Of a DNA stretch of 64,000 bases, positions 43,276 through 53,800 are shown in pieces. Each line of letters starts with the position of its first letter. Position 1 is the first letter of the stretch. The notes beneath the pieces were generated by a model. The model was not told the origin of the DNA and searched no databases. It was given only the letters and a program-made list of their open reading frames with translations. This stretch comes from Cyanophora paradoxa. Taxonomy: Eukaryota > Glaucocystophyceae > Cyanophorales > Cyanophoraceae. The stretch lies in the NCBI GenBank assembly GCA_004431415.1, contig QPMI01000392.1:1-64000 (forward strand). Direction: 5' to 3'. The translations under genes and the position numbers were made by a program.

Positions 43276-43701
43276 TTATAGAAGCAAGCATGAGGCTTCC
43301 GGCCTCGCTCGTGGGACCGCTTGTTGCGACCCTGCGCGAGCCGTTGCGGTCAGCGATGCTTGTTTCATTTCTGGAGAAACGGGAGGGGGGGACCGGGCGC
43401 GCACCGGGCATCCGCACAAGCTGCAGCACACGCGGCGCTTCTTCACGATCTCCTTTTTGAAAAGTCGTTGGCGGCCGGGGGCGGCGGCGGCGGGACGCCC
43501 GGCCGTGGGCCCGGGCTTGAGCGTGGCCGCGGCCGGCGCCGGCGCCGGCAGGGGAGGCGGGGGCGGCAGGGGCGCGTTTCGCAGAAAGAGCTCCAGGGCG
43601 TCGAGGGCGACGGCGATGGCGGGCGGGCGCGGGGCGGGGCGCCGGGCGCCGGCGCAAGGGGGTGCGGGGGTACGGAGAGCCTTGACGGGCAGCATGTGCA
43701 T
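43276..43701 (-). CDS. Unknown Pro/Ala-rich protein with Cys cluster
   Basis: 141 residues from the ATG at 43701 (a second Met two codons on). A Pro/Ala-rich middle is followed by a basic patch, FKKEIVKKRRVCCSLCGCPV, in which four Cys residues lie within six positions; this could bind metal. The frame alone would be weak evidence in such GC-rich DNA. The well-placed GATAAAAGGG and motif upstream make a real gene more likely. Confidence 0.5.
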   Translation of the reverse strand: MHMLPVKALRTPAPPCAGARRPAPRPPAIAVALDALELFLRNAPLPPPPPLPAPAPAAATLKPGPTAGRPAAAAPGRQRLFKKEIVKKRRVCCSLCGCPVRARSPPPVSPEMKQASLTATARAGSQQAVPRARPEASCLLL

Positions 43702-43740
43702 CTCGGACGGTGGGGAGTGCCGAAAACGGGGCGGGGCGCT

Positions 43741-43774
43741 CCCTTTTATCGGCCCCTCCCTGTCCAGGAATCCC
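43741..43774 (-). promoter_or_regulatory. Promoter: CCGATAAAAGGG plus near-motif
   Basis: CCGATAAAAGGG on the minus strand (43741-43752), about 40 bp before the ATG at 43701. AGGAATCCC (43766-43774) differs from the shared motif at one base. Confidence 0.65.
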
Positions 43775-43829
43775 GACCGGCCTGGAGAAAAAACGATTCC
43801 AGGATTCCGGAGAAAACAAACTGAACGAG

Positions 43830-44815
43830 GGCCGGGGGGGCCGGGGCGCGCGCGTGGCACGCGTGGCTCCGAGGCCCCGGACCGATCGCAAACCGCACGC
43901 AGACTTTCAAAGTACGGCGCCCCTGGCCCCGCGGGCCGCCGCCGACCCGGCGCGCTGTGGGCGGCCGCGGCGGCGGCGGGGTGCACGTGGGCCTGCTGCC
44001 GGATCGATATCGGGATTATTATTCGGGAGGATTCGATCCGGAGCCAATGGCAAGGCCAAGGCCGGCGGGCGCGTACCGTTCCGAGTCTCGTAGGCTTAAG
44101 TGGCCGCCGGCTTGGCAGGGTGCGGGCCGCCGCGCGCGCGGGGCGTTTACTGCAAGTACTAGTCGAAGACTCGAGATGCGCGCGCGGATCGGATCTAGAT
44201 CTAGAGCGCACGCGAGGCATATACGTACGCGTACCGGCGCCTGCATACGTACATGTGCGGAGAGCGGGGGGGCGGTACCTGCCGCAGTGCGTGTGCGACG
44301 GCATGCGCAGCGCATGCATATGCGCATGCCCCGCGGCCGGCACATGTACGTATACACGTACATGTACGTATACATGTCGCAGTACGTGGAGATCTCTAGA
44401 TCTAGAGCTAGCGCCAGGCTGTAGGCCGGTCGGGATGCATATGCTTAAAAGCTTGCGAGCTGCAGCTTTCGCTAGCTATAAGCTTAAGAATGGGATGGAT
44501 CAGGACCCCGAGCGGCGGCGCACGAGGTGGGCGCTCCTCCCGAGTCCCGGCCATCGTCGATCGGCATGCACATGGTACCGGTTCGGCCATGGCCACGTGC
44601 ACCTAGGCTGCGCGCGCGCGCGCGGGTCAACAGGTGAGGCTGCCGGTACGCAAGGCATCCAAAAGCGCACGTCACAAGACCCGTGAGCTTGGGATTCGTC
44701 GGCAGAGCCAGGTCGAAACGCCTTGCGATGCGCAACACGGTCGACGTCGACGACGACGTCGTGCGCGTATGCACGCGCACTACGGCGCACGCGAGCGGGG
44801 CGCGCGGGCACCGAC
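43830..44815. other. palindrome-dense spacer, no convincing gene
   Basis: Long open frames here come from GC-rich composition. Between 44190 and 44420 the DNA is packed with alternating purine-pyrimidine palindromes such as GCATGCGC, GTACGTATAC and TCTAGATCTAGA. TGCCGCAGTGC occurs at 44280-44290. Confidence 0.55.
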
Positions 44816-44819
44816 GCGA

Positions 44820-44945
44820 ATCTAGGGCTCTACAAGGGCTAGAGAAGGCTCCGGAGGGCCTTTGCGCGGCGTGGCGTGCTGTTGAAATTCGATGGTGCGC
44901 CGGTGCACCATCGAAACGTTGCAAACTGGCCCCCAAAAAACGCTG
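44820..44945 (-). repeat. C element, copy 3 (inverted)
   Basis: Same repeat as at 9329 and 31810, in the opposite orientation. The inverted repeat lies at 44890-44913 and is followed by GTTGCAAACTGGCCCCCA. It lies about 950 bp before array 4. Confidence 0.8.
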
Positions 44946-45885
44946 TATGCGGGGCGCCCGCGGCCGCCGGTTGCGAGCCGACGGCCTCGTGAGCGCTGGA
45001 GCTCCCGAGTCGCTAGAGGAGCCTGTCCTTCCGACCCGGCGACCTTGGCATGTAGCTCTCGTCCGCGGCCGAGCGGCACCACCGTGGCACGGCCAGCGCG
45101 ACGCCTCTGCGCCGTCCATGTAGCTCCAGGACCAGCTGCGCGTTCCGAGGACCGGCCGGGCGGTTCAGGAGACGCCCCGGCGCGGAGCGCGCCTCGAACA
45201 GGTGCGATGCGCGCGGCTCGCGCCCGCGAGGGCCGGCCGGCGGGATGCCGGCGCCGGTCGTCTAAGCCGAGCGCACCGGGAGCCGGCGCCCCACGCCGGC
45301 CGGCGCCCCGCTCCGCCTAGCTATGGACCGCCGCCGCGCCGCGGCCGCGCCGCGCGCACCGCCACACGCATCCGCCGACCAGCCGGGCCGCCCGCGCAAG
45401 CAGAGGGCTCGTTCCGCGCCAGCGCGGGCGGGGCGCTCATCCTCCGGGGCGCAGGGCGGCGGGGCGGCGCCGGGAGCGCAGCGCGCTGGCATGTGCGGGG
45501 GCGAGCAGCTGCAGCGAGCGCGCCCGCGCCCGCGCTGGCGCGGTCCGGGCGCCTCGCTCTCCTGCCGCGCCGCCGGGGCCGCCGCGCCTCGAGCCCGGCT
45601 CGCCAGCCTCGCCCCCCGCAGGGCGCGTCGAGCGAGGCTCGGCCGGCGCGCCTCTTTTCGGCGGCCGCCGTCTCCCGGCGTCGTCGCACGCCCCGGGCGC
45701 GGGCCGCCCCGCGTTGCGCAGCCGCGAGGCGCATCTCGGCTGCAGCGCAGGCCTAGGCGTCGCGGCCGGTCCCTGGTGCGGCTTGCGTACCCCCCGCCCC
45801 TCCTTTTCCCCCCGCCCCCGCCCGGGCCCTGCCGCCGACATCCCCCTCGCTTGTTCGGCGGCGCGTACCCTCTCAATCTCGCAGC
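44946..45885. other. GC-rich spacer between C element and array 4
   Basis: Several overlapping Arg/Ala/Pro-rich frames on both strands, none with a domain or promoter. No gene supported. Confidence 0.5.
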
Positions 45886-47320
45886 GCCGGCTCGCAGAAG
45901 GGGCGGCCTGGTCGATTCCGGCTACGGCGTGTGCATCCCCCCCCCAAGCCTCCCGCCCCTCTCCCGCCCCCCCGCCCTCGCTCACCCTGCCCCCCGTGCG
46001 GCCGGCAGCAGCAGGCTCGCGGTAGGGGCGGGCTGGTCGATTCCGGCTACGGCGTGTGTACCCCCCTAAGCCGCCCCCCGCCCCTCCCTTGCCCCCCGCC
46101 CTCGCTCACCCTGCCCCCCCGTGCGGCCGGCAGCAGCTGGCTCGCAGTAGGGGCGGCCTGGTCGATTCCGGCTACGGCGTGTGTACCCCCACTGAGCCTC
46201 CCGTCCCTCCCTCGCCCCCCCGCCCTCGCTCACCCTGCCCCCCGTGCGGCCGGCAGCAGCAGGCTCGCGGTAGGGGCGGCCTGGTCGATTCCGGCTACGG
46301 CGTGTGTACCCCCCTAAGCCGCCCCCCGCCCCTCCCTTGCCCCCCCGCCCTCGCTCACCCTGCCCCCCGTGCGGCCGGCAGCAGCAGGCTCGCGGTAGGG
46401 GCGGGCTGGTCGATTCCGGCTACGGCGTGTGTACCCCCCTAAGCCGCCCCCCGCCCCTCCCTTGCCCCCCGCCCTCGCTCACCCTGCCCCCCGTGCGGCC
46501 GGCAGCAGCTGGCTCGCAGTAGGGGCGGCCTGGTCGATTCCGGCTACGGCGTGTGTACCCCCACTGAGCCTCCCGTCCCTCCCTCGCCCCCCCGCCCTCG
46601 CTCACCCTGCCCCCCGTGCGGCCCGCGGCAGCTGGCTCGCGGTAGGGGCGGGCTGGTCGATTCCGGCTACGGCGTGTGTACCCCCCACTGAGCCTCCCGC
46701 CCCTCCCTTGCCCCCCCGCCCTCGCTCACCCTGCCCCCCGTGCGGCCCGCGGCAGCTGGCTCGCGGTAGGGGCGGGCTGGTCGATTCCGGCTACGGCGTG
46801 TGTACCCCCCACTGAGCCTCCCGCCCCTCCCTTGCCCCCCCGCCCTCGCTCACCCTGCCCCCCGTGCGGCCCGCGGCAGCTGGCTCGCAGTAGGGGCGGG
46901 CTGGTCGATTCCGGCTACGGCGTGTGTACCCCCCACTGAGCCTCCCGCCCCTCCCTTGCCCCCCCGCCCTCGCTCACCCTGTCCCCCGTGCGGCCGGCAG
47001 CAGCTGGCTCGCAGTAGGGGCGGGCTGGTCGATTCCGGCTACGGCGTGTGTACCCCCCATTGAGCCTCCCGTCCCTCCCTTGCCCCCCCGCCCTCGCTCA
47101 CCCTGCCCCCCGTGCGGCCGGCAGCAGCTGGCTCGCAGTAGGGGCGGGCTGGTCGATTCCGGCTACGGCGTGTGTACCCCCCATTGAGCCTCCCGTCCCT
47201 CCCTTGCCCCCCCGCCCTCGCTCACCCTGCCCCCCGTGCGGCCGGCAGCAGCTGGCTCGCAGTAGGGGCGGGCTGGTCGATTCCGGCTACGGCGTGTGTA
47301 CCCCTTAGGCCTCTCGCCCC
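45886..47320 (+). repeat. Array 4, B-type tandem repeat, about 12 units of about 124 bp
   Basis: Cores in plus orientation start near 45908 and then recur about every 124 bp to near 47276. The last six units are almost identical, with starts of the TGTGTACCCC segment exactly 124 bp apart (46676, 46800, 46924, 47048, 47172 and 47296), which suggests recent expansion. Confidence 0.93.
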
Positions 47321-47369
47321 CCCCTCGTGCACCCCCGCCCTCGCACGCCCTCGCTGCCTCTTCTCTTGA

Positions 47370-49470
47370 GGGTCTCACCGAAGAGCCCCCGGGCCCGCCC
47401 AGGGGTACAGGCGCCGTAGCCGGAATCGACCAGGCGGGCTATCAGGGGGCGAGGCTCGGTCCGCCCGTACCCCCCACTCTGCCCGCTCCCCGCGACCGCC
47501 GCTCGCCCCGTCTCACCGAAGAGCCCCCGGGCCCGCCCAGGGGTACAGACGCCGTAGCCGGAATCGACCAGGCGGGCTATCAGGGGCGAGGCTCGGTCCG
47601 TCCGTACCCCCCACTCTGCCCGCTCCCGCCGCTCGTTCCGTCTCGCCGAAGAGCTCACGGGCCCGCCCAGGGGTACAGGCGCCGTAGCCGGAATCGACCA
47701 GGCGGGCTATCAGGGGCGAGGCTCGGTCCGTCCGTACCCCCCACTCCGCCCGCTCCCGCCGCTCGCCCCGTCTCAACCGAAGAGCTCACGGGCTTGCCCA
47801 GGGGTACAGGCGCCGTAGCCGGAATCGACCAGGCGGGCCATCAGGGGGCGAGGCTCGGTCCGGCCGCACCCCCCCACTCTGCCCGCCCCCCGCCGCTCGC
47901 CCCGTCTCACCGAAGAACCCCCGGGCCCGCCCAGGGGTACAGGCGCCGTAGCCGGAATCGACCAGGCGGGCTATCAGGGGGCGAGGCTCGGTCCGCCCGT
48001 ACCCCCCACTCTGCCCGCTCCCCGCGACCGCCGCTCGCCCCGTCTCACCGAAGAGCCCCCGGGCCCGCCCAGGGGTACAGGCGCCGTAGCCGGAATCGAC
48101 CAGGCGGGCCATCAGGGGCGAGGCTCGGTCCGTCTGTACCCCCCACTCTGCCCACTCCCGCCGCTCGTTCCGTCTCGCCGAAGAGCTCACGGGCCCGCCC
48201 AGGGGTACAGGCGCCGTAGCCGGAATCGACCAGGCGGGCTATCAGGGGCGAGGCTCGGTCCGTCCGTACCCCCCACTCTGCCCGCTCCCCGCGGCCGCCG
48301 CTCGCCCCGTCTCGCCGACGAGCCCACGGGCTTGCCCAGGGGTACAGGCGCCGTAGCCGGAATCGACCAGGCGGGCTATCAGGGGGCGAGGCTCGGTCCG
48401 TCCGTACCCCCCACTCTGCCCGCTCCCCGCGACCGCCGCTCGCCCCGTCTCACCGAAGAGCCCTCGGGCCCGCCCAGGGGTACAGGCGCCGTAGCCGGAA
48501 TCGACCAGGCGGGCCATCAGGGGCGAGGCTCGGTCCGTCCGTACCCCCCACTCTGCCCGCTCCCGCCGCTCGTTCCGTCTCGCCGAAGAGCTCACGGGCC
48601 CGCCCAGGGGTACAGGCGCCGTAGCCGGAATCGACCAGGCGGGCCATAAGCGGCGGGCCCGGTTCGTCCGTACCCCCGCTCTCCCAGCACCCTCTGGCCG
48701 CTCGCCGCGTCTCACCGAGGGCTCGCGGGCCCGCCCAGGGGTACAGGCGCCGTAGCCGGAATCGACCAGGCGGGCTATCAGGGGCGAGGCTCGGTCCGTC
48801 CGTACCCCCCACTCTGCCCGCTCCCCGCGGCCGCCGCTCGCCCCGTCTCACCGAAGAGCCCCCGGGCCTGCCCAGGGGTACAGGCGCCGTAGCCGGAATC
48901 AACCAGGCGGGCTATCAGGGGGCGAGGCTCGGTCCGGCCGTACCCCCCACTCTGCCCGCTCCCCGCCGCTCGCCCCGTCTCACCAAAGAGCTCACGGGCC
49001 CGCCCAGGGGTACAGGCACCGTAGCCGGAATCGACCAGGCGGGCTATCAGGGGGCGAGGCTCGGTCCGCCCGTACCCCCCACTCTGCCCGCTCCCCGCCG
49101 CTCGCCCCGTCTCACCGAAGAGCCCCCGGGCCTGCCCAGGGGTACAGGCGCCGTAGCCGGAATCGACCAGGCGGGCCATAAGCGGCGGGCCCGGTCCGTC
49201 CGTACCCCCCACTCTGCCCGCTCCCCGCGTCCGCAAACTGCCGGATGTCCTCCGCCCCGTCTCACCGAAGAACCCCCGGGCCTGCCCAGGGGTACAGGCG
49301 CCGTAGCCGGAATCGACCAGGCGGGCCATAAGCGGCGGGCCCGGTCCGTCCGTACCCCCCACTCTGCCCGCTCCCCGCGTCCGCAGCTCGCCCTGTCTCA
49401 CCGAAGAGCCCCCGGGCCCCGCCCAGGGTTACAGGCGCCGTAGCCGGAATCGACCAGGCGGGCTTCGAGG
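47370..49470 (-). repeat. Array 4, A-type tandem repeat, about 16 units of about 130 bp
   Basis: Cores in minus orientation from near 47415 to near 49440. Each unit has GGGGTACAGGCGCCG, the core, GGCGGGCTATCA (or CCATAA), and about 70 bp later CGTACCCCCC. One unit carries a foreign-looking 23-bp piece at about 49232-49254. A C/T-rich low-complexity stretch follows to about 49625. Confidence 0.93.
49232..49254 (+). other. 23-bp gene fragment embedded in array 4
   Basis: Within an A unit the run GCAAACTGCCGGATGTCCTC (extended by CG) is identical to the coding sequence at about 11880-11902 in the gene 11337-13076. Neighbouring units have GCGACCGCCGCTCG or GCCGCTCG there instead. Confidence 0.7.
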
Positions 49471-49735
49471 GGCGAGGCCCGGCCCCCTTCCGTACCCCCC
49501 GCCGCCCCCGCTCCCCAAGCATATCCTTCCTCTCTCTTTCCACCCCTTTCGTCCCCCTGCCCCCCTCCCCCCCCTCTTTCCCTCCCCCCCCCCTCCCCCT
49601 ATCTCCATCCCCCCCCCCCCCCCCCTCGTCTCGATCCGGCCCTCGGCCGCGAGGGCGCGCGGCCCGGTTCAATTTCTTGTAACACGCATCCCACAAGCTC
49701 GCTTGCCTACCCCCCCGCGCTCTCCGGGCCGGGGC
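49471..49735. other. C/T-rich low-complexity spacer
   Basis: Pyrimidine-rich DNA with C-runs (about 49557-49625) between array 4 and the stop of the primase-helicase gene. Confidence 0.6.
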
Positions 49736-50841
49736 CTACTGCTTCCCGCCGACCCCCATCGCGGCAAAGAGGGCGAGGGGCACGCCGAGGCCGCGGTGCT
49801 GCCCGCCGCGCGGCCCGATGCGCTCGGGGCGCATCGCGAGGGCGGGCGCCTTGTTCTCGTCGACCCAGCGGACGCAGAGGTCGCGCCCCGAGGCCCGCCC
49901 CGCCCGCTGCACCGCGACGCCGTTGGGCCCCGGGAGGCGCTCGCCCGCGCCAAAGATCCGCTCGGGGAAAAAGACCAGGTGCGCCGGCGAGCGCGGGTGC
50001 GGCACGCAGCGCTCCGGGTCCGAGCGGGACTCGTGCAGGCGGCGGAGGAACCAGGCGACGGCCTCGGCCGAGACGCGCGGGTCGCCCGTCGCCGGCGGCG
50101 CCCCGCCGGCGGCCCGCCTCCCGTCGGCCGCGTCGCGCAGCGCCCTGGCCTCTTGCGCCTCGCGCGCCTCGGAGGCGAGGCGGGCGGCAAGGGCGTCCAG
50201 GCGGGCGTCGGCGGCGAACCCGCCGCGCACGACGGCGGCGAGCTCGGCCGGCCCGAGCCCCGCGACGGCCCCGGCGAGCCCCTCGACGGCCTCGGCCCCC
50301 TCGGCCGGGGCGGAGCCCCCGCGGCGGCCGCGGCGGCCAGCAGGCGGCGCGCCCGCTCCCCCAGGTACGCCTCCGGGTGGAGCCGCAGGATCCCCGTCCG
50401 CTCCGGGCGGTCCCCCCACGCGAGGCGGCAGGAGAGGGCGACGAGGGCGCACAGGTTGGCGAGGTCGGCCGCCTCGCGGGCCTGGGCGCGGCCCCAGCGG
50501 TGCCCGCCCTCGGGCGAGTACCCCTCGCCGTACGCCGCCCAGAGGGGCGCGGGGTCGGCCCCGCCGGCGGCCGCCGCCGCCTCCGAGTCGTCCCAGCAGG
50601 CGTCGCTGGGCGCGAGCTCCACCTTGGACGCCCAGCGGGCCCCGCAGGCGATGCGCGCCTCGGCGTAGACGCGCTCGTCGCGGCTGCGCATCGTGGTCCG
50701 CCCCCGCCGGGCCCCGCCCTCGCCCGCACCGCCGGCGTCTTGAAGGCGCGCACGCGGGCCCCAGGGCGGCGGCGGCGTGGGCCACGAGCCCCGCGGCGAG
50801 GCGGGCGGCGAGGCGCCCGAGGTCCCCGCGCTCCGCCCCGC

Positions 50842-50873
<32 letters not shown>

Positions 50874-53800
50874 CGGTCGGCCGGCCGCGCCGCCGGCTCC
50901 AGCGCGAGCAGCTCGGCCGCCTCGACGAGCGGCGCCCGCCGGTGCGCGGCAAAGAGGCGCCCCTCGCGCGCCGCCTCGCCAACCCGCCGCGCCGCCGCCG
51001 CGTCGGGGTCCGGGAGGGGCGAGAGGATGGCCGACGGGGTCACGGGCGGCTCGCAGCCGGCGGCGAGGAGGAGGAGGGCGGCGCTGCGGCGCGAGTGGGC
51101 CTCGTCGGGGGCGTCGGGGAGGATGTTGCGCCCGCCATCCTGGCCCCGCACGTGCGCCACCGTCTCCATGTGCGCCAGAAAGGCGGCCCCGTAGCCGCGC
51201 AGCGCCGCGTGGTGCGCGTCCCGGGCCCGCAGGGCGAGGCGGAGCTCGGCGGGCCCGACCTCCTCCTCCCGCAGGCGGTAGTCGGCGGCGACGCGGCCCA
51301 GGCGGTACCCGCGCCGCTCCGCGTCGGCGACGCCGCCGGCGGCGTCGTCCACGTCGCCCCCGAGGCCGTGCATCGCCTCTTGCACGCGCCCCTCGCGCCC
51401 CGGCGCGAGGGGCGGCGCCGCGGCGTGCGGGAGGACGATCTCGATCTCGAGGGCCCGCTCCGCGGCCCACTTGGCCTCGGCCTGCAGCGCCTCGTCCCAC
51501 GCGGGCTGCGCGCCGCCCGGGAGGAAGACGCCGCGGGCGCCGGCGGCGAGCATGCGCATGTGGACGGCCACCAGCGGGTCGGCCCGCGAGGCCCGCAGCA
51601 CCGCCAGCTTGTGCGCCTGCACGCGCAGCGCCGCCCGCATCTCGTGCGAGGCGAGGGCGCCGGCGAGCCCGCGGCGGCCCCAGGTCTCCTCCAGGGCCCG
51701 CTCCCGCGCCGCCAGGATCGCCTCCGGGTCCGTCTCCCCGGGGTCGCCGCCCTCGCCCCCGCGCCCCTCTTCCTCGGCCGCCTTTTCGTCCTCCTCCTGA
51801 CCGCCGCCGCCGTCGCCGACGCAGAGGATGACGCGGTCGCTGCGGATGCAGCGGACGCGGCCGGCGAGCTGCCAGAGCTGCACGACGCTCCCCGTGCGGC
51901 CCGACTCGGCGATGACGAGGACGTCGTACGGGTGCTCGGGGTCCGTGTAGTCGGCCCCCTGGTGGATGGCGTAGTTGTACGCAAAGAGCCGCACCTCGCG
52001 GCAGACGTGCCCCTTGTCCAGCGCCCGCGCCCGCTCCTCGGCGCGGGCGTCGGCGTAGACGTAGAGGTCGCGCTCGCCGCCGCCGCGCAGGCCCGGGTGG
52101 CCGCGGACGGCGCCCATCGTGCGGAAGAGGGTGCGGCGGTCCGAGCTGGCGACGGCGACGCGGCGGCCGCCGAGGAGGAGCGCCGCCACGATGTCCCCCG
52201 CCATCCCCAGGGGGTACGCGAGCGCCTCGCGGCGCGCGGCGGGGCCCCGCGGGGCGGGGCGCAGGGTGTAGGAGACGACGCGGGCGGCGCCGGGCGCGGC
52301 CGGCTCCGGGTGGCGCAGGGCGAGGTAGTAGTCGACGTCGTGCTGGCAGAGGTCGGCGTCGGAGACGAGGACGATGGAGGCCTCGCGCAGGAGGCGCCCC
52401 AGGCGCGCCAGGGCCTGGTTCTGGCGCGCCTCCGGCGCCAGCGTCTCCGAGAGGACGGCCGTCACGATCGCCTTGGCCCCCTCGTCGAGGATCACGACGG
52501 GAAAGACCCCGTCGAAGCGCCGGACCGACTCGACGGTGCTGAGGAGCGCGGCGGCGTCGGGCGCCCCGTCCCGCACGTCGCGGTACGAGACCCACCGCGC
52601 CACCGTCGCCCACTCGGGGTCCCGCTGAATCTCGGGCGCGTGCAGCCGCCCCGCGACGAGGTAGAGGATGGAGCGCTGCCCCTCGGCGAAGCGGACGCCG
52701 AAGCGGGCCGGGTCGGCCACGATCGCGCGGGAGATCGAGACGCAGGCGCGCGTCTTGCCGTCCCCCATGCCCCCCCGCAGGAAGAGGGTGCGCGCCTGCC
52801 CCTCGGGGCCCTCGAGCTCGCGGGCGATGCGCGCCCCGTCGACGTAGCGCCGGTTCGGCCCCTCGCCCCCGGCGTCGTCGTCGATCCCCAGCCACGCCGC
52901 CTCCAGGTCGGGCCGCCCCGCCGGCGGCGCCAGCGGCCTCCCGAGGCTCGGGAGCGGGACGCGGGCCCAGAGGGCCGCCTGCTCGGGCGCCACCTCCAGG
53001 GGGGTCGGCCCGTCCGGGGAGCCGGCGGGGGCCGCCAGCCGCTCCTCGAGGTGCGCGGCCAGCCCCGCCACGAACTTCTGGCGCGCCGCCGACATGGTCG
53101 GCTGGGCCGCCCGCGGCCCCGTCGCCCCCAGCAGGCCCGTCGACGCGGGGAGGAGGCCGGCGGCGACGGCGGCGCCGACGGTGGCGCGGTGCACGGCCCG
53201 CTGCACGGCCGAGATCGACGAGGTCCAGGCGCGCCCCAGGCGGACCTCGGGCGCCGCCTTGGGGCCCGGGCCCGGGCCCGAGCCGGCGGCTCCGGCGGCG
53301 GCCGCCGCCTCCGCCGCCTTCGCCTCCTCGCAGGCGTCGCAGGCGTGCGCGCGGGCCGTCCCCTCGAGGGCGTCGACGCGCACGAGGCCGCGGCGGTCGC
53401 CGCAGAGGGCGCAGGGGGCCTTGACGCGGTACTCGACGGTGTCGGTGCCCAGGTCGGCGCGGGCCGGGTACGGCGCCGCCGCCGGGTCCGGGAGCGCGAG
53501 GGGCGGGAGCTCGCGGGCGGCGCGGGCGGCGGAGATCGCGGCGTTGGCCGCCTCGGAGAGGAGCGGGAGCCAGCGGCCGAGGGCCTCGGCGGCCTCGGGC
53601 GGCGGCGGGGCGGGGAGCCCCTCGGCAAAGGCGAGGGCGCCCCGCAGCGGCCGCTCGGCGCACGCGAGGCTGAAGCAGTGGGCGGAGCCCGCCAGCACGC
53701 CCCACGCCCCAAACGGGGCGACGGCGAGGCGCGTGTTCTGGCTGCTGTGGACGCGCCCGTGGAGGCAGGGCCCGCCGGCGGGGCGCGAGACGTAGGCCTC

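Noticed and set aside
45886-49470. CRISPR array
   Set aside because: Units are 113-134 bp, almost identical throughout, change orientation in the middle and lack unique spacers of uniform length. One unit with a gene-derived insert is recorded as a finding but does not make this a CRISPR.
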